This document shows positions 7,366 through 12,867 of a stretch of DNA of 16,864 nt, piece by piece. Numbering within the stretch: the first letter of the stretch is position 1; every line of letters begins with the position of its first letter. The notes beneath the pieces are model-generated. The model made no database searches. It saw only the letters and a program-made list of their open reading frames with translations, and was not told the DNA's origin. The position numbers were made by a program, and so were the translations under genes. The DNA lies in contig JAEZZG010000069.1 in NCBI GenBank assembly GCA_023442485.1, positions 1 through 16,864 on the forward strand. Reading direction: 5' to 3'. This DNA is from Actinomycetes bacterium (lineage in GTDB: Bacteria; Actinomycetota; Actinomycetes; Propionibacteriales; Propionibacteriaceae).

Positions 7366-8217
7366 ATGGACCTGCTCAAAGTTGCCGTTCCGAATAAAGG
7401 AGCCCTAGCCGAGGCGTCGGCAACCATGTTGCGAGAAGCTGGCTACCGGATGCGGAGTGACTCTAAGGAACTCGTCTTGGTCGACGACGATAACAACGTC
7501 GAGTTCTACTATCTGCGTCCACGCGATATTGCCATCTACGTCGGCGAGGGAACCTTGGATTTGGGGATCACTGGCCGCGATATGCTGATTGACTCTGGGG
7601 CGGACGCCGAAGAGATCATGGCTTTGGGAGTGGGACGGTCTAAGTTCCGTTTTGCCGCTCCCGGAGGCGCGTCAATGACGCTGGCCGACCTTGCTGGCAA
7701 ACGCATCGCCACTAGTTATCCGGGCCTCTTATCGACTTATCTGGACGCCCATGGCATTCAGGCACGTCTGATCCACCTGGATGGGGCGGTAGAGTCCTCG
7801 ATCAGGTTGCAGGTCGCTGACGCGATTGCTGATGTCGTTGAAACCGGATCGACCTTGCGTAAGGCCGGTCTTGAGGTATTCGGTGAGGTGATCTGTGAGT
7901 CGGAGGCGGTCGTCATCAAGCGGACCGGGTCGAGGCCAGGTCCTGGGCTAGATCAGTTGAAGCGGCGCCTTGACGGTGTGTTGGTGGCCCGGAACTACGT
8001 CATGGTTGATTACAACGTCTCGACGGAAAATCTCGAGGCTGCAGTTGCGGTTGCGCCAGGGTTGGACTCGCCGACGATGAGTGAGTTGGCCAAGCCAGGG
8101 TGGTTCGCGGTTCGCGTCATGGTGCCGAAGAAGAAATCCCAACTGGTAATGGATCAACTCTGGGAGGCAGGCGCCCGCGCCATCCTGGTCACAGAACTAT
8201 CGGCCTGCCGCCTGTAA
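7366..8217 (+). CDS. hisG: ATP phosphoribosyltransferase (long form)
   Basis: The first, feedback-inhibited step of histidine synthesis: condenses ATP with PRPP. It has 283 residues and is the long, HisZ-independent form. The N-terminal catalytic domain starts LKVAVPNKGAL and contains the PRPP-site signature ADAIADVVETGSTLRKAGL at about 150-170. The C-terminal regulatory (ACT-like, histidine-binding) domain covers about 205-283, including KPGWFAVRVMVPKK. The start is either GTG 7363 or ATG 7366; I prefer the ATG. GAGAAAGA at 7352-7359 is a weak ribosome site, so translation may partly depend on hisE. No other his genes lie in the window, so the pathway is split around the genome. Confidence 0.95.
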   Translation: MDLLKVAVPNKGALAEASATMLREAGYRMRSDSKELVLVDDDNNVEFYYLRPRDIAIYVGEGTLDLGITGRDMLIDSGADAEEIMALGVGRSKFRFAAPGGASMTLADLAGKRIATSYPGLLSTYLDAHGIQARLIHLDGAVESSIRLQVADAIADVVETGSTLRKAGLEVFGEVICESEAVVIKRTGSRPGPGLDQLKRRLDGVLVARNYVMVDYNVSTENLEAAVAVAPGLDSPTMSELAKPGWFAVRVMVPKKKSQLVMDQLWEAGARAILVTELSACRL

Positions 8218-8257
8218 TCGTGTGGATGTAAATCCAAGACGCGAAGGCAATCACCGT

Positions 8258-8292
8258 CTTCCCGGGGCAGTCATCGTCTCACCCGAGGGAAG
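8258..8292 (+). terminator. Possible hairpin terminator after hisG
   Basis: CTTCCC (8258-8263) can pair with GGGAAG (8287-8292), with further GGG/CCC pairing inside, about 40 bases after the hisG stop. No T run follows, so it is a weak candidate for ending the hisEG transcript. Confidence 0.3.
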
Positions 8293-8349
8293 TGGTGTGC
8301 CTAAGTTCTGTGCGATACCCAAAACCTAGAGTTTGAACAACCTCGCGGA

Positions 8350-8378
8350 CGGCCTGGATGTAGACGGAGTCCAGGCCG
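8350..8378 (-). terminator. Hairpin between convergent hisG and the membrane-protein gene
   Basis: CGGCCTGGA (8350-8358) and TCCAGGCCG (8370-8378) form a 9-bp perfect stem with an 11-base loop. It lies nine bases after the stop of the minus-strand gene. The GC-rich stem fits a terminator, possibly acting in both directions, although the T run is poor (actinobacterial terminators often lack one). Confidence 0.5.
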
Positions 8379-8386
8379 GTGGCTCC

Positions 8387-8905
8387 TTATTCGATGCCGT
8401 GACTTTTCAGGATGGCCTCGATGTCGTCATAAGACTCATCAGTTTGGCCCGCCTGCCTCTGCTTCAGCGCGGCGTGGGCCTTCCCTTCAGGGGTTGCAGA
8501 CACCGCATCCTTGCGTGCAGCGCTAACAGCCTGTTTGTCCTGACGACGCTGGCTAGCCCTTGCCTGGGAACGCTGAGTCCTAAACTCTTTAGCCTGTTCT
8601 TCCGTGACTGGTTTGGTGAGGAAGCCGACGATCAGCACGATCAAGGCGACGACGAGAATACCCACCCCGATCCACATCGTCACCCCCATTGGGGTGCGGC
8701 TGACCCAGGCCTGGATGGATCGAATCCCATTGACGATCAGGTTCATAACCCCGGTGATCAGCAGGCCGACGGTCACTAAGCAAATGCCAATGCCGATCAA
8801 GAGCTGACGCATCGAGTGGCGACGCGTCCACAACAAGGCAGTGATGCCTGCCACGACAACGATGATGACGAGAGAAACCAGGAGTGCTACGGTGAATGGG
8901 GTCAT
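8387..8905 (-). CDS. Conserved-looking membrane protein, function unknown
   Basis: I do not recognise the family. The 172 residues (from ATG 8905) contain three clear membrane helices: about 5-26 (FTVALLVSLVIIVVVAGITA), 35-58 and 76-97. The first two are separated by a short RRHSMR turn. A 75-residue hydrophilic, lysine/arginine/glutamine-rich tail follows (EEQAKEFRTQRSQARASQRR and beyond), which probably forms a helix or coiled coil and ends in an acidic stretch, DESYDDIEAIL. The frame is open to TTG 8935, but the extra residues look non-coding. No strong ribosome site precedes ATG 8905, so a leaderless or weakly translated mRNA is possible. It is divergent from infC. Codon use resembles its neighbours, so it looks native rather than transferred. 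Confidence 0.75.
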   Translation of the reverse strand: MTPFTVALLVSLVIIVVVAGITALLWTRRHSMRQLLIGIGICLVTVGLLITGVMNLIVNGIRSIQAWVSRTPMGVTMWIGVGILVVALIVLIVGFLTKPVTEEQAKEFRTQRSQARASQRRQDKQAVSAARKDAVSATPEGKAHAALKQRQAGQTDESYDDIEAILKSHGIE

Positions 8906-8979
8906 GAATCCAGTGTTGCACCTCGGTTGAGGCAATTTCTAGTTGTGACCCCCGAAATGACCCACCAAATCAGGTGCGA

Positions 8980-9009
8980 TTAGGCAAAGCTATTCCGCTT
9001 GGCTATAAT
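8980..9009 (+). promoter_or_regulatory. Promoter of the infC operon
   Basis: A perfect -10 hexamer, TATAAT, lies at 9004-9009. A weak -35 (TTAGGC, 8980-8985) is placed 18 bp upstream. Transcription would start near 9016, about 190 nt before the leader terminator hairpin and about 250 nt before the infC start codon. A consensus -10 is striking in this GC-rich setting and fits strong expression of ribosomal genes. Confidence 0.65.
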
Positions 9010-9095
9010 AGCCGGGTGTTTCGATCTGCAAGGGTCTAACACCTAGGCTGAATCTGATTCGGTCTCGGTGCTGGTTCGTTGCAGTAATCCAAGAG

Positions 9096-9233
9096 GGAGC
9101 CTCATCCCCACCTGATCAGGTCTGTGCTTGACGGGTTTTCGCCAACACCCCTCGACGGGGTAGTTGAGTGTCCATTCAAGGGCGCTCAGCTTTAGGCGAG
9201 ATAAGGCTCCGTCACGGAGCCTTGTTTTGGTTT
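9096..9233 (+). promoter_or_regulatory. infC leader attenuator with alternative pairing
   Basis: AAGGCTCCG (9203-9211) and CGGAGCCTT (9215-9223) form a 9-bp perfect stem with a TCA loop, followed by GTTTTGGTTT: a textbook intrinsic terminator. It sits inside the transcript, 24 bases before the infC ribosome site. Upstream, GGAGCCT at 9096-9102 repeats the terminator's 3' arm, so it can pair with AGGCTCC (9204-9210) and prevent the terminator. A local hairpin ACCCC/GGGGT (about 9147-9161) would be enclosed in that long-range fold. infC-rpmI-rplT leaders in other bacteria are controlled by ribosomal protein L20 or by attenuation; the ligand here is unknown. Confidence 0.65.
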
Positions 9234-9266
9234 AGAAGCATCCGCAAATGACTATTGGAGGATCTC

Positions 9267-9962
9267 ATCAGCAATCCGACTGAACCGCGCATCAACGACC
9301 GGATCCGCGTACCCGAAGTTCGACTCGTCGGCCCAAAGGGTGAACAGATCGGCATCGTCCGACTGGAACAGGCCTTGTTCCTGGCTAGGGAACATGGTCT
9401 CGATCTCGTCGAAGTCGCCGCTCAGGCAAAGCCGCCAGTGTGCAAACTCATGGATTACGGCAAGTACAAGTACGAAGCCGCCCAGAAGGCACGCGATGCG
9501 CGGCGCAATCAGGCCAATGCAGTGATCAAAGAAATGAAGCTGCGCCCCAAGATTGATGAGCACGACTACGAGACGAAGAAAGGTCATGTGGTTCGGTTCC
9601 TCAAAGGCGGGGACAAAGTCAAGATCACGATCATGTTCCGTGGCCGTGAGCAGTCGCGTCCGCAACTCGGTATCGATTTGTTGAAGCGGTTGGCTGATGA
9701 CGTTGCCGAATATGGCACGGTCGAGTCCGCGCCGAAGCAAGAGGGCCGGAACATGTTGATGATCCTTGGTCCCACGCGGAGGAAGCAGGATGCCCGCGCC
9801 GACGAGAAGCGTGAGCGTGAACAGCGCATGGCAGATCGCGCCGCAGCTCAAGAGCAAGACAAGCAGTATGAGGCCGACTTGAGAGAGAAGGCCCGCTCCG
9901 AAGTCAAGAAGAAAAAGAAGAAGGGTCCGGCAGACAATATGGACCCAGATATCGACTTGTGA
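9267..9962 (+). CDS. infC: Translation initiation factor IF-3 (AUC start)
   Basis: IF-3 binds the 30S subunit, keeps subunits apart and checks the start codon and initiator tRNA. The N-terminal domain opens with PRINDRIRVPEVRLVGPKGE, and the C-terminal domain holds KLMDYGKYKYE, IKEMKLRPKI and VKITIMFRGREQSRP. It has 231 residues, longer than the roughly 180 of E. coli because of a 50-residue charged C-terminal tail ending in a lysine run (KKKKKK) and an acidic end. No ATG/GTG/TTG fits: TTG 9255 overlaps the ribosome site GGAGGA (9257-9262). ATC at 9267 lies at the right spacing and matches where actinobacterial IF-3 proteins begin (IS...RIN). A non-AUG start lets IF-3 repress its own mRNA, as known for AUU in E. 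coli. Confidence 0.95.
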   Translation: MSNPTEPRINDRIRVPEVRLVGPKGEQIGIVRLEQALFLAREHGLDLVEVAAQAKPPVCKLMDYGKYKYEAAQKARDARRNQANAVIKEMKLRPKIDEHDYETKKGHVVRFLKGGDKVKITIMFRGREQSRPQLGIDLLKRLADDVAEYGTVESAPKQEGRNMLMILGPTRRKQDARADEKREREQRMADRAAAQEQDKQYEADLREKARSEVKKKKKKGPADNMDPDIDL

Positions 9963-9979
9963 TCGCTTAGTCGATCCCT

Positions 9980-10002
9980 CCCAAGTTTCACTCTAACTTG
10001 GG
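9980..10002 (+). other. Stem-loop between infC and rpmI
   Basis: CCCAAGTT (9980-9987) and AACTTGGG (9995-10002) form a perfect 8-bp stem with a 7-base loop, 15 bases before the rpmI ribosome site. There is no T run, so it is not a terminator; it could be an mRNA processing, stability or ribosomal-protein binding site (inference). Confidence 0.45.
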
Positions 10003-10031
10003 CCAACCTATGCATGAAGGAGAGTGCCACC

Positions 10032-10238
10032 ATGCCGAAGATGAAGACTCATTCGGGTACTAAGAAGCGCTTCAAGGTTTCTGGAACAGGAAAACTCATC
10101 CACCGTTCCGCTGGCAAGCGCCACCTCAACGAGCACAAGTCCTCGCGTCGTACTCGCCGTCTCTACCCGGACGCTGTTCTCGAAAACAAAGGCGATATCA
10201 AGAAGGTCAAGAAGCTGCTTGCCGGTCGCGCCAAGTAG
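10032..10238 (+). CDS. rpmI: 50S ribosomal protein L35 (bL35)
   Basis: A small, very basic large-subunit protein of 68 residues, as usual for bL35. It starts MPKMKTHSGTKKRFKVSGTG, contains a KRHLNEHKSSRRTRRL core and ends in KKLLAGRAK. The start is ATG 10032, with AAGGAGAG at 10017-10024 upstream. The frame extends to 10014, but that extension contains the ribosome site and is excluded. It is the second gene of the infC-rpmI-rplT operon, 69 bp after infC across a stem-loop, which suggests translation separately adjusted from infC. Confidence 0.97.
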   Translation: MPKMKTHSGTKKRFKVSGTGKLIHRSAGKRHLNEHKSSRRTRRLYPDAVLENKGDIKKVKKLLAGRAK

Positions 10239-10306
10239 TTTTCAGCCCCACCAATATCCCATATTCCTAGTCAAACCGAGTTTTCAATAGATCAAGAGGA
10301 GATAAC

Positions 10307-10669
10307 ATGGCACGCGTGAAGCGTTCTGTGAATGCACACAAGAAGCGTCGTGAGATTCTCGAACAAGCGTCCGGTTACCGCGGGCAGCGTTCCCGTCTGT
10401 ACCGCAAGGCCAAGGAACAGGTCCTGCATTCGCAGACCTACGCTTTCCGGGATCGTCGCCAGAAGAAGGGTGACTTCCGCTCGCTGTGGATTCAGCGCAT
10501 CAATGCTGCGGCTCGCGCCGAAGGTATGACCTACAACCGTTTCATCAATGGCTTGAAGAACGCCGGTGTAGAAGTTGACCGCAAGATTCTCGCTGACCTC
10601 GCTGTCAACGACCAGGCAGTGTTTGCTTCCTTGGTGAAGGTCGCCAAAGATAACCAGCCCGCTGCCTAG
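10307..10669 (+). CDS. rplT: 50S ribosomal protein L20 (bL20)
   Basis: A 23S rRNA-binding assembly protein of 120 residues, the standard length. It has the basic N-terminal extension MARVKRSVNAHKKRREILEQ, the KGDFRSLWIQRINAAAR core and the MTYNRFINGLK segment. The ribosome site AAGAGGAG precedes ATG 10307 by a few bases. In several bacteria L20 represses the infC-rpmI-rplT transcript by binding a leader or an internal stem, so it is the first candidate ligand for the leader switch seen here. Its stop TAG (10667-10669) lies 20 bases before the start of the methyltransferase gene. Confidence 0.97.
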   Translation: MARVKRSVNAHKKRREILEQASGYRGQRSRLYRKAKEQVLHSQTYAFRDRRQKKGDFRSLWIQRINAAARAEGMTYNRFINGLKNAGVEVDRKILADLAVNDQAVFASLVKVAKDNQPAA

Positions 10670-10689
10670 TGACCGCCGTGGAGGCCCCG

Positions 10690-11700
10690 ATGCTGTCTCG
10701 GAATCGGGCACGCAAGGTCAAGCAGCTACTCAGACGTAAGGGACGGGCCAGTTCAGGATTGTTCCTCGTGGAGGGTGTTCAAGCCGTCCGTGAGGCACTG
10801 ACCTGGTCTGTCCCGTCGTCTGTTTCTAGCGGCATTTCGCCTAGTGAATCTCGGAGCCAACCGGCTGTGGTTGCCCGTCGGGTCGACACTCATCATCGCC
10901 GAGCCGACGCTGACCCCATCCCGGTGACAGAAGGTGTCGCTTCCGACAGGTGCCTTGATCAGGCCATGACGTGTGCCAGCGATGACTCCGCATCAGGGGC
11001 CACGCACTTGCCGTCGTGCCTCGTGGAACTCGTCATCGTTGACGACCCATCTCGTCATCCCGAAATCATCGAACTCGCCTCCGGTCACACCGTGGTCACT
11101 GCCACCAGCGATGACCTCAACGACCTTACCGATACGGTCACACCCCAAGGCGTCTTTGCTGTGTGTCGACAATTGCCGTGGCAGCTATCAGACCTGATCG
11201 ATCCGTCACTCGTAGTCATCTGCTCACAGATCCGTGACCCTGGTAACGCAGGCACGGTGATCCGCTGCGCTGATGCCTTCGGTGCTGACGCCGTCATCCT
11301 CACCACGGACTCAGTCGAGCTATACAATCCGAAGACGATTCGGGCCTCCGTAGGGTCCCTCTTCCACCTACCGGTCATCACCGGAATCAGTGTCGAAGAT
11401 GCCGTTAACTATTGTCGTGAGCAAGGCATGTCCATCCTTGCGGCGGATGCGTCAGGGATAGCCTTGACGGACCTGGCGGCAGGTGCGGACCTGAACCGTC
11501 CCACAGCCTGGATGATGGGGAATGAAGCATGGGGGCTACCAGAAGACGTCCGTGCCCTGGTAGATCACACGGTAGCTATCCCGATGTGGGGGAGAGCCGA
11601 ATCTCTCAACCTATCGACCGCTGCAGCGATCTGCCTCTACACCAGCGCTGTTTCCCAACGAACACGTCGTGACCCCGGCCAGGGATCACCGAATTTTTAG
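10690..11700 (+). CDS. SpoU/TrmH-family RNA 2'-O-methyltransferase with N-domain insertion
   Basis: A SAM-dependent rRNA/tRNA ribose methyltransferase of the SPOUT (trefoil knot) class; the target nucleotide is not known. Of its 336 residues, 1-36 begin the substrate-binding domain (SRNRARKVKQLL, LFLVEGVQAVREAL). The catalytic domain from about 173 has the three knot motifs: RDPGNAGTVIRCADAFGAD (182-200), MMGNEAWGLPEDV (275-287) and IPMWGRAESLNLSTAAA (297-313). Residues about 41-108 are a Ser/Arg/Asp-rich, low-complexity insertion inside the small N-terminal domain. I choose ATG 10690 because GGAGG (10680-10684) precedes it by five bases; GTG 10669, overlapping the rplT stop, is the alternative. 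The position between rplT and pheS is normal for actinobacteria. Confidence 0.92.
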   Translation: MLSRNRARKVKQLLRRKGRASSGLFLVEGVQAVREALTWSVPSSVSSGISPSESRSQPAVVARRVDTHHRRADADPIPVTEGVASDRCLDQAMTCASDDSASGATHLPSCLVELVIVDDPSRHPEIIELASGHTVVTATSDDLNDLTDTVTPQGVFAVCRQLPWQLSDLIDPSLVVICSQIRDPGNAGTVIRCADAFGADAVILTTDSVELYNPKTIRASVGSLFHLPVITGISVEDAVNYCREQGMSILAADASGIALTDLAAGADLNRPTAWMMGNEAWGLPEDVRALVDHTVAIPMWGRAESLNLSTAAAICLYTSAVSQRTRRDPGQGSPNF

Positions 11701-11757
11701 ACAAGAACGGGAATGCCCGGGACGCAACCGGGATCACCCGCAAGTGAAGGAGTCCAT

Positions 11758-12867
11758 GTGAGCGGGCCGAACACTAACTATGACCCAGTACAGGTGGCCA
11801 GCCTGGCACCTGAGAACATTGACGAAATGGTGTCTGACGCCCTCGCCGCCGTCGAAGGTGCCACCACTACTGCCGAGCTCAAACAGGTCCGCATCGACCA
11901 CACCGGCGACAAGTCCCCGCTGGCTCTGGCCAACCGCGAAATCGGTGCGCTCCCGCCTGCAGCCCGCAAAGAGGTTGGCAAGCGTGTCGGCCAAGCCCGA
12001 GGACGGGTCAACCAGGCTATCGCCGCCCGTCAGGAGCAGTTAGCCACCGCTGAACTGGAAGCGGCTCTGATCGCCGAACGTGTGGATGTCACCTTGCCCG
12101 TCGCTACCCATCCGGTCGGAGCGATTCACCCGCTCACTGCGATCATCGATCGGATGTGCGACATCTTTACTGACATGGGTTGGGAGGTCGCCGAAGGTCC
12201 CGAGCTTGAAGCCGAATGGATGAACTTTGACGCGCTCAACTTCACCTCTGACCATCCGGCTCGCTGGACCACCGACACTCTCTACGTTGACCCGGTCGCA
12301 CATCACACTCTGATGCGCACCCATACCTCGCCGGTTCAGGCCCGGGTCATGCTCAACCGGGAATTGCCGATATACGTTGTCTGCCCGGGCAAGGTCTACC
12401 GCGCTGATGAATATGATGCCACCCACCTCCCGGTTTTCCATCAGCTCGAGGGTCTCGTCGTTGATGAAGGCATCACCTTAGCTGACTTGCGCGGCACCTT
12501 GGATCACTTCGCCAAGCAGATGTTCGGCGAAGTTGCCACCCGGATGCGTCCGCATTACTTCCCGTTCACTGAACCGTCTGCCGAGGTAGACCTGCAGTGT
12601 TTCGTCTGTCACGGCGAATCGGTGGGCAATCCTGAACGTCCTTGTCGGACATGCCGCAGTGAAGGCTGGATTGAGTGGGGCGGCTGTGGGATCGTCAACC
12701 CCCACGTTCTCCAGGCCTGCGGGATCGACCCGGATCGCTACACCGGTTTCGCTTTCGGTGTCGGCGTCGACCGCACCGTCATGTTCCGCAACAATGCCGC
12801 TGACCTGCGTGATTTCGTCGAGGGTGATATCCGGTTCGCACGTTCTTTGAAGGGAGAGGCACGATGA
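11758..12867 (+). CDS. pheS: Phenylalanyl-tRNA synthetase alpha subunit
   Basis: The catalytic subunit of the (alpha-beta)2 enzyme that charges tRNA-Phe. It has 369 residues: an N-terminal coiled-coil arm (about 20-105) that contacts tRNA, then the class II catalytic core. Motif 2 is LMRTHTSPVQAR (185-196), the phenylalanine pocket includes FHQLEGLVVD (227-236), and motif 3 is GFAFGVGVDRTVMF (330-343). Cys281, 284, 296 and 299 form two CxxC pairs in an insert just before GGCGIVNP, likely binding zinc, as in other actinobacterial PheS proteins. I choose GTG 11758 because AAGGAG (11747-11752) precedes it at five bases; the longer frame to 11713 would include that site. The stop overlaps pheT as ATGA. 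Confidence 0.97.
   Translation: MSGPNTNYDPVQVASLAPENIDEMVSDALAAVEGATTTAELKQVRIDHTGDKSPLALANREIGALPPAARKEVGKRVGQARGRVNQAIAARQEQLATAELEAALIAERVDVTLPVATHPVGAIHPLTAIIDRMCDIFTDMGWEVAEGPELEAEWMNFDALNFTSDHPARWTTDTLYVDPVAHHTLMRTHTSPVQARVMLNRELPIYVVCPGKVYRADEYDATHLPVFHQLEGLVVDEGITLADLRGTLDHFAKQMFGEVATRMRPHYFPFTEPSAEVDLQCFVCHGESVGNPERPCRTCRSEGWIEWGGCGIVNPHVLQACGIDPDRYTGFAFGVGVDRTVMFRNNAADLRDFVEGDIRFARSLKGEAR

Noticed and set aside
8333..8779. 148-codon plus-strand frame opposite the membrane-protein gene
   Set aside because: Its antisense partner has clear membrane helices and a terminator hairpin after its stop; the plus frame has a His/Asp-rich unnatural composition in its second half.
9252..9857. 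201-codon minus-strand frame opposite infC
   Set aside because: Antisense shadow of a certain gene; no homology motif recognised.
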